Of a DNA stretch of 64,000 nt, positions 17,497 to 25,971 are shown one piece after another. The position numbers and the translations under genes are program-made. How positions within the stretch are numbered: the first letter of the stretch is position 1; each line of letters begins with the position of its first letter. The notes below the pieces were generated by a model, which worked only from the letters and a program-made list of their open reading frames with translations, was not told the DNA's origin and ran no database searches. The DNA is taken from contig NZ_JYOO01000017.1 in NCBI RefSeq assembly GCF_000956595.1, positions 54,882 to 118,881 of the forward strand. The letters run 5' to 3'. The stretch is from Priestia aryabhattai B8W22. Lineage in GTDB: Bacteria; Bacillota; Bacilli; Bacillales; Bacillaceae_H.

Positions 17497-19911
17497 TTAT
17501 GATGTGACAACTGTTTCGAACAGCTCTTTTTTCGTTTTTTTGCTTTCGACGATTTCTTTCCAAGGATCACGGTACGTAGATAACGCTTCGTCCATACGCA
17601 TATTCAGCTCTCTTCTCGTCTCCGCGTCATCAAGCACTGATTGAATGTGTGAAAGTCCCATGCGCTCAATCCATGCAGACGTACGCTCTAAGTAATTAGC
17701 CGTTTCTCGGTAATACTGTAAATACGCTCCTGTGATGTCCATCAATTCTTCGTCTGTTTTTACTTTATACAACAAATCTCCGCCGCGAAGATGCGTACCT
17801 CCATTTCCGCCCACGTAAATTTCCCAGCCGCCGTCAATTCCAATAAAGCCAATATCTTTAATACCTGACTCAGCGCAGCTTCTCGGACAAGCAGATACAG
17901 CCATTTTCACTTTATGAGGCGTCCATAGTCCTTCAAATTTTTTCTCAAGCGCAATCCCAACGCCCATTGAATCCTGCGTGCCAAAACGGCAAAACTGTTC
18001 GCCGACGCATGTTTTCACCGTGCGCAGCGACTTGCCGTACGCATAGCCAGAAGGCATATCTAATTCTTCCCATACGCTAGGCAAATCTTCTTTTTTAACA
18101 CCAAACAAGTCAAGACGCTGACCACCCGTCACTTTTACGAGCGGAATTTCATATTTATCAACAACATCTGCAATTTTTCGTAAATCTTCTGCATTTGTGA
18201 CGCCTCCGTACATGCGAGGAACAACAGAATACGTGCCGTCTTTTTGAATATTCGCGTGCATGCGTTCATTCACAAATCGTGATTCGCGTTCATCAACGTA
18301 TCCGGTTGGATTCACCATACCTAAATAATAGTTTAGCGCCGGGCGGCATTTCGAACAGCCTTCTTCATTGTTCCAGCCGAGTACATTCATAACTTCACGC
18401 GTATGCGAAAGGCCTTTTGCTTTGATTTCTTCGACAACTTCATCTCGTGACAGAGTCGTACAGCCGCAAATCGCTTCTTTTTGAGCCGTAGCGTCAAAGT
18501 CAGCGCCAAGAGTATGCTGAAGCACTTCCGCTACAAGCGGTTTACATCCTCCGCAAGAACGAGAGGCACTTGTACAAGCTTTGATTTCATCAACCGATGA
18601 GCATCCTTGTTTTTGGATAGCTTCCACAATCGTACCTTTTGTTACGCCGTTACAGCCGCAAATAATATCATCCGCGCTCATGCTTGCTACTAAACTTTCA
18701 CCCGCGTTACCGCCAGATGGCTGTAAAATCGACACTTTTGCGACATCCGATACGTCTTCTTGCTTTTGAATCATTGAAAACAGTCGATTTCCGTCGCTGC
18801 TGTCTCCAAAAAGAACGGCTCCTACGATTTGATTGCCTCGCAGAACAAGCTTTTTATAAATGCCGTCTTGTTCATCGAACACTTTGATCGCTTTTTTCTC
18901 TTCATCTTCCATGAAGTCGCCTGCCGAAAACACTTCAACACCTGATACTTTTAGCTGCGTTGATAAAACCGATCCTTCATAAGGCACTTTTTCTGCCCCG
19001 CAAATCGCTTTGGCTAATGCTTTTCCTTGTTCATACAGAGGTGCTACTAGCCCGTATACCATTCCTCTATGCTCTGCACATTCTCCGACAGCGTAGATGT
19101 TTGGGATATCCGTTTGCATATAATCATCCACGACAATTCCTCGATTTACGTTAAGTCCCGCTTCTTTTGCAAGCTGAACATTTGGTTTAATTCCAACCGC
19201 CATTACGACTAAATCAGCTTCTAAAAACGTACCGTCTTTAAAAGATAATCCTTCAACTCGTTCATTGCCGACGATTTCCGCCGTTTGTTTTTCAAGCAAA
19301 AACTTCATGCCTTGTTTTTCTAATTCGTTTTGAAGCAATTTGCCGGCTGTTGGATCGAGCTGACGTTCCATTAAATACGGAGCTAAATGAATGACAGATA
19401 CGTCCATCCCTAGATTTAACAGTCCCCGCGCCGCTTCTAGCCCAAGCAGTCCGCCTCCAATAACCGCTGCTTTTTTATACTGCTGAGATGCCTGCAGCAT
19501 TTCATCCGTGTCTTTTATATCTCGAAAAGCCGTAACTCCTTTTTTATCTGATCCTGGAATCGGAAGAATAAAAGGAAGAGAGCCCGTTGCTAAAATTAAT
19601 TCATCATATGATTCTACTCTGCCGCTGTTTGTCGCTACTTCTTTTTTTACTGAATCGATACTAGTAACCGTTTCCCCCGTATATAATGTAATATTGTTTT
19701 CTTGATACCAGTTCCAATCGTTTAACGTAATGTCTTCAACATTCGTATCTCCTTGCAGCACTTTTGATAGTAAAATACGATTATAGTTCGGATGCGGCTC
19801 GCTTCCGAAAATTGTAATCTCAAACGCTTCGTTTGAAACCTTCAATACTTCTTCAACCGCTCGAACCCCAGCCATTCCATTTCCAATCAATACGAGTTTC
19901 TTTTTTTGCAT
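17497..19911 (-). CDS. nirB: Assimilatory nitrite reductase large subunit
   Basis: 804 residues, full length. FAD/NAD(P)H oxidoreductase module first (LVLIGNGMAGVRAVEE; AVIGGGLLGLEAARGL), then two BFD-like [2Fe-2S] segments (CGCNGVTKGTIVEAI with CGGC; CGCTTLSRDEVVEEI with CSKC), then the siroheme/[4Fe-4S] reductase with TCVGEQFCRFGT and SACPRSCAES providing the four cluster cysteines. It carries electrons from NAD(P)H to nitrite for six-electron reduction to ammonium. A TnrA box and promoter precede it, so use under nitrogen limitation is likely. No nitrate reductase gene is in the window. Confidence 0.95.
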   Translation of the reverse strand: MQKKKLVLIGNGMAGVRAVEEVLKVSNEAFEITIFGSEPHPNYNRILLSKVLQGDTNVEDITLNDWNWYQENNITLYTGETVTSIDSVKKEVATNSGRVESYDELILATGSLPFILPIPGSDKKGVTAFRDIKDTDEMLQASQQYKKAAVIGGGLLGLEAARGLLNLGMDVSVIHLAPYLMERQLDPTAGKLLQNELEKQGMKFLLEKQTAEIVGNERVEGLSFKDGTFLEADLVVMAVGIKPNVQLAKEAGLNVNRGIVVDDYMQTDIPNIYAVGECAEHRGMVYGLVAPLYEQGKALAKAICGAEKVPYEGSVLSTQLKVSGVEVFSAGDFMEDEEKKAIKVFDEQDGIYKKLVLRGNQIVGAVLFGDSSDGNRLFSMIQKQEDVSDVAKVSILQPSGGNAGESLVASMSADDIICGCNGVTKGTIVEAIQKQGCSSVDEIKACTSASRSCGGCKPLVAEVLQHTLGADFDATAQKEAICGCTTLSRDEVVEEIKAKGLSHTREVMNVLGWNNEEGCSKCRPALNYYLGMVNPTGYVDERESRFVNERMHANIQKDGTYSVVPRMYGGVTNAEDLRKIADVVDKYEIPLVKVTGGQRLDLFGVKKEDLPSVWEELDMPSGYAYGKSLRTVKTCVGEQFCRFGTQDSMGVGIALEKKFEGLWTPHKVKMAVSACPRSCAESGIKDIGFIGIDGGWEIYVGGNGGTHLRGGDLLYKVKTDEELMDITGAYLQYYRETANYLERTSAWIERMGLSHIQSVLDDAETRRELNMRMDEALSTYRDPWKEIVESKKTKKELFETVVTS

Positions 19912-19986
19912 CTTCCATTCCTCCCCTGACGTCTATACCTGCTTGTTTCAAAGATATATTTTCTATGCATCTTTAAAGATATACTT

Positions 19987-20015
19987 AAGATATATGAATT
20001 TTCTGAATCGTTCAA
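19987..20015 (-). promoter_or_regulatory. nirB promoter (-35 TTGAAC, -10 TATCTT)
   Basis: On the minus strand TTGAAC (20015-20010) and TATCTT (19992-19987) are 17 bases apart, about 75 bases before the nirB ATG. The predicted start near 19980 is about 50 bases from the centre of the TnrA box, the spacing known for TnrA-activated promoters. Confidence 0.6.
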
Positions 20016-20021
20016 CTTATG

Positions 20022-20038
20022 TGTTAGATTTTCTAACA
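20022..20038 (-). promoter_or_regulatory. TnrA/GlnR box upstream of nirB
   Basis: TGTTAGATTTTCTAACA matches the TGTNA-N7-TNACA consensus exactly and is part of a longer perfect palindrome (20020-20040). Its location supports nitrogen-limitation activation by TnrA. Confidence 0.75.
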
Positions 20039-20137
20039 CAGTTACGGTATGTATGCGATTCCATTACTTTAACAGCAAGCAAAAAAAATAAGTGGTCTAA
20101 TTACGTTTTAATTTGGATCATCCTTTGCATTTTATTT

Positions 20138-20153
20138 TGTGATGTTTTTCACA
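20138..20153. promoter_or_regulatory. FNR-like box
   Basis: TGTGATGTTTTTCACA is a perfect TGTGA-N6-TCACA site about 165 bases upstream of the predicted nirB start. It fits Fnr/CRP-family binding; the distance is long for direct activation, so its target could also lie elsewhere. Confidence 0.5.
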
Positions 20154-20353
20154 ACGTTAATGTAACAAGAATATGCAGCTTGGGCTATGATAAAAATCAC
20201 TCCTATTAAAAATGAGCGATAGTTTGATCGTCTTGTTCTAAAGACTTGGGTTAGTATCTTATCATCTATCTTTTCATCAATATATAAATTGATTATCGCC
20301 TGTATCGCAGACCAAGCAATTCTAAATGTTTATATGTCAAAAATGACAATCCC

Positions 20354-20456
20354 AAAAAATTCTTTATAAAGAATTTTTTAGATAAACTGTTCTTTATAGT
20401 ATTTACTATCCCTCTTGAGTTCTTTATAATGAAACAATAGAACTTTTATAAAGAAC
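20354..20456 (+). promoter_or_regulatory. Palindrome cluster and promoter for the 42-codon ORF
   Basis: A 26-bp perfect palindrome (20354-20379, half AAAAAATTCTTTA) is followed by repeated GTTCTTTATA units, one of which pairs with a downstream TTATAAAGAAC as an 11-bp inverted repeat (about 20419-20456). Within it TTTACT (20402-20407) and TATAAT (20425-20430) form a 17-bp-spaced promoter. The layout suggests a repressor with several operators on the small gene downstream. Confidence 0.55.
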
Positions 20457-20472
20457 AGAATGGAGAATTGTA

Positions 20473-20601
20473 ATGCCACTCGTAAACATCAAAAAGGTTT
20501 GGACCCCTTTAGAGATTTTTGGCTTTAAACTTTATAAGTGTAGAGATACCAAAAATTACTACTATAAAACGAGAAAAAGTCACAATCTAGCAAAATTGTA
20601 A
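20473..20601 (+). CDS. Small basic protein of 42 residues, unknown
   Basis: ATG preceded by TGGAGAATTGTA, 42 codons, TAA, then a strong terminator six bases later and a good promoter 43 bases upstream. The product begins MPLVNIKKVWTPLEIF and is rich in Lys, Arg and Tyr (one stretch NYYYKTRK). I recognise no family. The complete transcription unit of promoter, ribosome site, ORF and terminator is the main argument that it is a gene. Confidence 0.55.
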   Translation: MPLVNIKKVWTPLEIFGFKLYKCRDTKNYYYKTRKSHNLAKL

Positions 20602-20606
20602 AAAAC

Positions 20607-20640
20607 AAGCCCTCTTTCTTTTGAAAGAGGGCTTATCTTT
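20607..20640. terminator. Bidirectional terminator
   Basis: AAGCCCTCTTTC and GAAAGAGGGCTT pair around TTTT; plus strand continues ATCTTTTTATT, minus strand GTTTTTTAC. It ends both the 42-codon gene and the SGNH gene. Confidence 0.85.
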
Positions 20641-21387
20641 TTATTCTCCTGTAAACCAATTCACAACATATTCCCCCCACACCTCATTTCCTTTTTTCGT
20701 TAAATTGCCGCTGTCTTTATTTATATACTCTCCTAAATGAAACGGCCAAATGAGCGAGTGATTCATATAATATACCCAGTTTGCTTCAGATACTCCTCTG
20801 ATCGCTTCTACCCCTTCTTCGTAGGACCCAGTTTGTGAAATATATGGCTGTGACGGCTGAATCATAAGGGTTTTCTTCAAGTCTTTAAGCTGATGAATCA
20901 GCTTGTCTGTATTTTCAAGCGTCTCATCTAGCGTAAGGTGCTGATAGTCATTTTTAAGAGGTGCTTCAAACAGAATAATGTTTGGCTGAAGTTGATCAAT
21001 TTGATCGGCAATATGTGAGGATAAAAGCTCATCGGTTGTTTGGCTGCCGTATGAAAGTGTTTTGACCGTAAATACATCACGTCCATATGTAGCTGCTAGT
21101 TCTTTTTTTAACTGCTGAGGCCACTCTGCTTCCTTTGCGGATGTGGCAAGCACAAGAGTTAGAGGTTTTTTATTTGCGATAGATGACTGGATTTGTTTTG
21201 TGATAAAGTCTGGAAGATTTTTTGTATAAGCAGATACATCGGAAAACTGTTTTTCTTTATGTACAACAGCAGTTTTTACTTCACTTGCCTGCGCTTCCGT
21301 TTGCTCTTGCCAGTGCTGCGTCCCCGCATACATCACCGCCCCGCACAAAACAGCCGCCGCCACATTTACCCCAACCATCGCCTTCAT
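20641..21387 (-). CDS. Secreted SGNH/GDSL-like hydrolase
   Basis: 248 residues with an N-terminal membrane anchor or signal (MKAMVGVNVAAAVLCGAVMYAG) and an SGNH-like domain. It is clearly paralogous to 34150-34911: both share a KNLP segment, a LTLVLATS/VKLVIVGS strand with the presumed nucleophile serine, an IILFEAP/ILLFEPF strand, and IQPSQPYI/FQPSAPVY. The classic GDS and DxxH boxes are not obvious, so activity is uncertain. Such proteins in Bacillus often act on acetylated wall or surface polymers. GGGGAG ribosome site. Confidence 0.62.
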   Translation of the reverse strand: MKAMVGVNVAAAVLCGAVMYAGTQHWQEQTEAQASEVKTAVVHKEKQFSDVSAYTKNLPDFITKQIQSSIANKKPLTLVLATSAKEAEWPQQLKKELAATYGRDVFTVKTLSYGSQTTDELLSSHIADQIDQLQPNIILFEAPLKNDYQHLTLDETLENTDKLIHQLKDLKKTLMIQPSQPYISQTGSYEEGVEAIRGVSEANWVYYMNHSLIWPFHLGEYINKDSGNLTKKGNEVWGEYVVNWFTGE

Positions 21388-21509
21388 TCAATCTCCCCTT
21401 TACCCGTTTTTAAAAACCAAATATATTCTGCCCACCCAACTTACATTCAATAGAATAAACAAAGAGACAAACACAAAAATACTCCACTGAATTTGCCCAA
21501 AAAGGTTCA

Positions 21510-21611
21510 CCTAAGCGGCAGGCGCAAACCCGCAAGGGAGGGTGACTGCCGCTTAGGTCTAGCAACTCTACCATCACCGCTCTTTGGTGATGGTAGAGTT
21601 GCTACATCGAT
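21510..21611 (+). repeat. Two-hairpin repeat element, copy 2
   Basis: CCTAAGCGGCAG (21510-21521) pairs with CTGCCGCTTAGG (21546-21557) around a CCCGCAAGGG cap; GGTCTA (21556-21561); GCAACTCTACCATCACC pairs perfectly over 17 bp with its complement (21586-21602) around GCTCTTT; CTACATCGAT ends it. Best-preserved second hairpin of the family. The remaining DNA between the SGNH and sigma genes (21388-21855) shows nothing else clear. Confidence 0.75.
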
Positions 21612-21855
21612 TGATATAAGAGTAATTATAGATTAGTAGAATTTGGAATGGGGGACCTTTCGTACGTAAAATCTCTACAAATACACGTATACTTCGCATA
21701 TTTCCTAGCGAAACGTGAAGTTTCCGGGGAAATTACGTCACGTTTCTTAAAAAGAAAACATAATGTACGTTCATTCGCACAGGTGATCTTCCCCTTGTAC
21801 AGTAGAGATACCGGCGGAATACAGCAAAAACGCGTTTTTGAAAAAGGAATGCTGC

Positions 21856-22347
21856 ATGCAAAAAAGCTCGTTTGATCAAATCGCTTCATCTTTTCATCCA
21901 TTAATTGTGTCGATGATTAAAAAATTTCATATTTACAAAGACTACGACGAATATTATCAAATTGCGTTGATTGGTTTATGGAGAGCGTATCAAAAATTTG
22001 ATGAAAGCAAAGGCTCTTTTTCCGCTTATGCCTACACAACCGTGCGCGGTACGATCCTTTCTCATTTAAAAGGCACCATTTTATACGAAGAACGGGAAAC
22101 ACCTGCTGAGCAGAATCTGCTTTCACTGAACGAAGATCACGCTCTTCCCGTTCCTCTAGAAAGTGAAATCATCAAGCAGCATATCGAACACTTAACAGGG
22201 AGAGAAAAAATCTATGTACTCGAACATCTGCTAGAAGGCTACTCGTATAAAGATATTGCCTACAAATACGGAGTCTCCACGGGAGCCGTTAAAAACTGGG
22301 GAAAAGCAGCTCGCAAAAAGCTAAAGGCCTCGCTTCTTCAGGAGTAA
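21856..22347 (+). CDS. Sigma-70 family sigma factor (regions 2 and 4 only)
   Basis: 163 residues from the ATG at 21856 (AAAGGAATGCTGC upstream); a longer frame starts at a TTG without support. Region 2 is DYDEYYQIALIGLWRAYQKF with SFSAYAYTTVRGTILSHLK; region 4 is TGREKIYVLEHLLEGYSYK and the HTH DIAYKYGVSTGAVKNWGKAA. Small size and the lack of regions 1 and 3 put it with ECF-like or SigH-like alternative factors. No anti-sigma gene is adjacent. The regulon cannot be predicted. Confidence 0.82.
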   Translation: MQKSSFDQIASSFHPLIVSMIKKFHIYKDYDEYYQIALIGLWRAYQKFDESKGSFSAYAYTTVRGTILSHLKGTILYEERETPAEQNLLSLNEDHALPVPLESEIIKQHIEHLTGREKIYVLEHLLEGYSYKDIAYKYGVSTGAVKNWGKAARKKLKASLLQE

Positions 22348-22350
22348 GAA

Positions 22351-22381
22351 AAGGAGGAAGCTTATGATAAGCTTCCTCCTT
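22351..22381 (+). terminator. Strong hairpin after the sigma factor gene
   Basis: AAGGAGGAAGCTTA and TAAGCTTCCTCCTT pair over 14 bp with a TGA loop, four bases past the stop. No T-run follows, so termination is likely but not certain. Confidence 0.55.
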
Positions 22382-22447
22382 CCGTTCATATGTGTAGTCC
22401 AAACGATTGTTCATATGTAGGACAAGTTTATTCGATAAATCGAACGA

Positions 22448-22927
22448 TTATGCCAAGACAACGGGACTTTCTAAACAGTAATTACGAATAACAGCCGCTC
22501 TGGCCAGCTTTTTTTCTAAACTATAATAAGAAAGCTTCACTGGAATGAACGTTCCATCTTTGAAGTGAATTAGCATGGAGGTTGGATCAACTGTAGCAAG
22601 CGTGTGTGAAGTATGAACATGAGAGGCAAAAATCCAAGCGCAGCCATAGTCATTTGGCGAAGATGTCGGAAACGCAATGATGGCTTGTGAACGATTAATA
22701 ACAAGCGGCGTAAGCTGTTTGTACGGAAACATTTTTCGAACGGCGGCAATCGATCCCTTAAACGTACTTAATTCTCGAATACACGCTTCTTCTAATAATT
22801 GCTTACACGTCTTGCTTAGCATGTATTCTCCTGCTTCATCCAGCACCTTCGTTCGGTGCACAGAATCGTTCACTGGAATTAATGCTTTTGTCGTCAAACC
22901 AATTTGATACTTTTCGTCATTTGTCAT
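22448..22927 (-). CDS. comK: Competence transcription factor ComK
   Basis: 159 residues. The ComK core is visible: IIAFPTSSPNDYGCAWIFASHV in the middle (FPT.SP...CAWI), DGTFIPVKLSYYSLEKKLARA towards the end, and a KGSIAAVRK stretch upstream. It binds AT-box pairs to switch on DNA-uptake genes. It is somewhat shorter than the B. subtilis protein (about 190 residues), lacking part of the C-terminus; P. megaterium is known to carry more than one comK. AAAGGGGGT ribosome site. AT-rich upstream DNA might hold K-boxes, but I cannot place an exact one. Confidence 0.85.
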   Translation of the reverse strand: MTNDEKYQIGLTTKALIPVNDSVHRTKVLDEAGEYMLSKTCKQLLEEACIRELSTFKGSIAAVRKMFPYKQLTPLVINRSQAIIAFPTSSPNDYGCAWIFASHVHTSHTLATVDPTSMLIHFKDGTFIPVKLSYYSLEKKLARAAVIRNYCLESPVVLA

Positions 22928-23036
22928 ACATCTACCCCCTTTGCTACTTTATAACTATTCTATACTATCGAAACGGGAAAAATCTAGTCTTTTTTTCTCA
23001 TTATTTGAAATATTTTGAATATATTTTATATCAAAG

Positions 23037-23065
23037 AAAAAAGCGCTGAAACCAGCGCTTTTTTT
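23037..23065 (-). terminator. Terminator of the gntP gene
   Basis: AAAAAAGCGCTG and CAGCGCTTTTTT pair with a short loop next to the gntP stop; minus strand ends in TTTTTTC. Confidence 0.85.
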
Positions 23066-23066
23066 C

Positions 23067-24425
23067 TTAGATGAAAATGTCTAAAATAAGAACCATTGCA
23101 AACGCCGCAAATGATAGAATCGTTTCCATCACTGTCCACGTTTTTAACGTTTGAGCCACTGACATATTGAAGAATTCTTTGATTAACCAGAAACCAGAAT
23201 CATTTACGTGCGATAGCATCACAGAACCTGCGCCTGTTGCTAGTACTAACAGCTCCGGACTTACGTTTGGCATCGTTGCTGCAATTGGTGCGACAATACC
23301 TGCTGCTGTTGTCATTGCCACTGTTGCTGAACCAACTGCTGCACGAATTAACCCGGCAATCACAAACGCTAGCACGATAGGAGAAAGATGGGCATCTTGA
23401 GCAAATCCTGCAATCGCGTCACCTACACCGCTTGCTGTTAAAATTTTATTAAAACCGCCGCCTGCACCGATGATTAAAATGATCGAAGCAACGGGTCCAA
23501 GACATTCGTTTGTGAATTTTAATAGATCGTCTTTGTTGTATCCTCTTGCAAAACCGAACGAGTAAAAAGCAAATACCAATGAAATTAAAAGCGCAACGAT
23601 TGGACTTCCGATAAAGTTTGTTACGTAGCGAATCGTACTTGTTTCTGGATAAACAAACCCAGTGATCGTTGCTAAAAGCATTAATAGTACCGGAAGTAGG
23701 ATCGTAAATAATGTAATGCCGAAGCCAGGAAGATCTTTATGCTTCGACTCTGTGAACTGCTCCATAATTTCACCCGTTGGTTCTACGTGAACACGGCGTG
23801 AAATGAACGATCCGTAAATAGGACCCGCCACGGCTGCAGCTGGAAATGCTACAACTAATGAATACAAAATCGTTTTACCTAAATCTGCTTTAAAGATATC
23901 CACCGCTAGCATCGCTGCCGGATGCGGAGGTACCAAACTGTGAACAACGGCTAAACCGGCAATTAATGATAAACCAATTTTAATAAGTGACGTACCCGTA
24001 TGCTTGGCAATTACAAACACAAGCGGAATTAATAACACAACGCCAACTTGGAAAAAGACCGGGATACCGCAAATAACGGCTACAACCATCATTGCCCAGT
24101 GTACGTTCTTTTCACCGAACACTTTAATTAACGTGCGGGCAATACGCTCGGCTCCGCCTGACTCTGCCATCATTTTACCTAACATCGTTCCAAGACCAAG
24201 AACAATCGCGATAAATCCTAAGACGCTCGCTACTCCTTCTTGGAAAGCCGTTACGATATCAGGCAGCTTCATTCCTGAAATAAGACCCATAAACAAAGCC
24301 GCAACAATTAGCGCTACGAACGGATTTGTTTTAAACTTAGCAATTAAAAAGATCAGTCCGACAATCGATACAATCGCATACAGCAAAAGACTTGCTTCAT
24401 GACTTAATCCGAATACTGAATTCAT
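23067..24425 (-). CDS. GntP-family sugar-acid permease
   Basis: 452 residues, about 12 membrane helices, the typical size of GntP gluconate:H+ symporters. Family pieces: GLSHEASLLLYAIVSIVGL at the start, GKMMAESGGAERIARTLI, LVPPHPAAMLAVDIF, and GGGFNKILTASGVGDA. Neighbouring kinase and dehydrogenase genes suggest the substrate is a four-carbon sugar acid (threonate or erythronate) rather than gluconate. It has its own TGTATACG operator (24475-24484) in the gap before it, so it can be transcribed separately from the enzyme genes. Confidence 0.88.
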   Translation of the reverse strand: MNSVFGLSHEASLLLYAIVSIVGLIFLIAKFKTNPFVALIVAALFMGLISGMKLPDIVTAFQEGVASVLGFIAIVLGLGTMLGKMMAESGGAERIARTLIKVFGEKNVHWAMMVVAVICGIPVFFQVGVVLLIPLVFVIAKHTGTSLIKIGLSLIAGLAVVHSLVPPHPAAMLAVDIFKADLGKTILYSLVVAFPAAAVAGPIYGSFISRRVHVEPTGEIMEQFTESKHKDLPGFGITLFTILLPVLLMLLATITGFVYPETSTIRYVTNFIGSPIVALLISLVFAFYSFGFARGYNKDDLLKFTNECLGPVASIILIIGAGGGFNKILTASGVGDAIAGFAQDAHLSPIVLAFVIAGLIRAAVGSATVAMTTAAGIVAPIAATMPNVSPELLVLATGAGSVMLSHVNDSGFWLIKEFFNMSVAQTLKTWTVMETILSFAAFAMVLILDIFI

Positions 24426-24474
24426 ATGTTCATCCCCTTAGTGTGACCATTTTTCATGTACGTACATCCAAATA

Positions 24475-24500
24475 ATGTATACGCTTTCAAATATTTTCTA
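24475..24500 (-). promoter_or_regulatory. Operator upstream of gntP
   Basis: ATGTATACGC followed by TTTCAAATATTTTCTAAA. The same longer pattern, GTATACGTTTTCAAATATG, occurs at 26891 before the dehydrogenase gene. Likely binding site of the GntR protein at 27163. Confidence 0.6.
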
Positions 24501-24531
24501 AAGTGAACGCACCTCGTACGTTCACTTCTTT

Positions 24532-25971
24532 CTATTTACTTAGTAATTCAACCGTTTCTCGAAGCGTTGTTTTGGCTCCAACATTCCCAGGGAAAATGAT
24601 GTATGCAATGCCTGGAAACTTGCTTTCCTCTCCCGTTACCCATACCGGAATGCCGGGTTTGATTTGTCCAGCAACCGTCGCACGCTTTACAGATAAGCCG
24701 TTTACGCCAATATCACTTGACGTAATGCCGCCTTTTGCGACGATAAAGTTTGGACGAACGTTCAAGCGGCGAACAATGCTTGTAACCGCATCTGAAATTT
24801 TTACCGATAATTTAAGCTCTTCTTCTTTTTTGCCTTCGCCAAGATCTAAGCGCTCGCGTCTTGTATACACAGCTACCGTTTGACCTTTGGAAATAAGCTT
24901 TTCTGCTTCATTGATAATACGATTCACTTCTTCTTCAAACTTTTCAGGTTCTAAGACAAGATGACAATCAAATTCAATAAATTCAATGAAGCTGCATTTC
25001 TTTAATTCTTCTAACTGCTCTGTTGTTTTTTTTACGTGCGAGCCAACCATAATTAATCCGCCGTTTGACGACTTTTCTTTAATGAGCTCTTCTTTTGTTA
25101 AAAGGTCTTTGTCGCTCACTCCGCCCATCACTTTTGTTAAAGCCGCAGCGCTTCGATACATAAAGTGCTTTCCAAGCTTCATCGCGCGAAGAAGCGCAAT
25201 CGTCACAACTTTCACGTCTACGTAATCCACTGCGTTCACAATTACTTTGTTAAAGTCTTTCACTTCCATTAACTGATTTGTAATCGTTACTAAATCAAGG
25301 GCACGAATGCTCCCGAGCGAAATATACGTCGTATGACTTGCTTTGAATTTCCCTTCTGACTTTTCTTCTACCCACTCGCCTAAATGAGACTTGCTGTAGC
25401 CAAACGTACGGTCTTTTGCAAATTCCGTTTCTCCCGCCGGCACTAAGTAGTCTTCATCTTGCACGTAGTGAATGTTATCAATCGTAAAGCGTCCGCCTTC
25501 TTTAAAGAAAGGAAAAATCACTTCGCCGTGGAGCACTTGATTGGAGTGCTGTTCAACGGTTTTCTTTAATACTTCTGTTTCTAACGGGTAGTGACCGCGA
25601 AGAGTCGAATCACCTCTGCTGATAATTAAAAACTCTTTATCTACTTCAGCCGCTACCTCTGTAATAACAGCAGCAATGTCCGCGTGGGCTTTTTCCGTTT
25701 CAGAAGCGGTAAATCCGCGTGAATTCGTTAGGATAAAAAACATGGAGTTTTCTTCTAAAAACCCTTGCTTAATGCTGTCTTTGCTCCAGTCTGTATAGAC
25801 GGAAATACCGTTAACCGTTTGAACACCCGTTGGATCATCGTCTAGCACAATGATTTTTTGATTAAACGTCAGAAGCTCTTCGTCGAGCATTTTTTGTACA
25901 AGTGCATCATCGACCGCTGGAATGTTTTTAAACACATCGCTTACAAGACGTTTTTCCTGCTGTTTAATCAT
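24532..25971 (-). CDS. otnK: Four-carbon acid sugar kinase (OtnK/DUF1537 family)
   Basis: 479 residues. N-terminal part has IIVLDDDPTGVQTVNGI and FILTNSRGF, and RGDSTLRGHYPLE, matching the sugar-binding DUF1537 domain; the C-terminal part has FIVAKGGITSSDIGVNGL and PVWVTGEESKFPGIAYIIFPGNVG, the nucleotide-binding domain. The family phosphorylates 3-oxo-tetronates made from D-erythronate or L-threonate. The start codon overlaps the end of the dehydrogenase gene by four bases. The isomerase and decarboxylase steps are not here. Symbol given by family, substrate stereochemistry unknown. Confidence 0.82.
   Translation of the reverse strand: MIKQQEKRLVSDVFKNIPAVDDALVQKMLDEELLTFNQKIIVLDDDPTGVQTVNGISVYTDWSKDSIKQGFLEENSMFFILTNSRGFTASETEKAHADIAAVITEVAAEVDKEFLIISRGDSTLRGHYPLETEVLKKTVEQHSNQVLHGEVIFPFFKEGGRFTIDNIHYVQDEDYLVPAGETEFAKDRTFGYSKSHLGEWVEEKSEGKFKASHTTYISLGSIRALDLVTITNQLMEVKDFNKVIVNAVDYVDVKVVTIALLRAMKLGKHFMYRSAAALTKVMGGVSDKDLLTKEELIKEKSSNGGLIMVGSHVKKTTEQLEELKKCSFIEFIEFDCHLVLEPEKFEEEVNRIINEAEKLISKGQTVAVYTRRERLDLGEGKKEEELKLSVKISDAVTSIVRRLNVRPNFIVAKGGITSSDIGVNGLSVKRATVAGQIKPGIPVWVTGEESKFPGIAYIIFPGNVGAKTTLRETVELLSK

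Noticed and set aside
19943..20209. Plus-strand frame of 88 codons upstream of nirB
   Set aside because: Covers the nirB promoter, TnrA box and FNR box; no ribosome site and unlikely composition.
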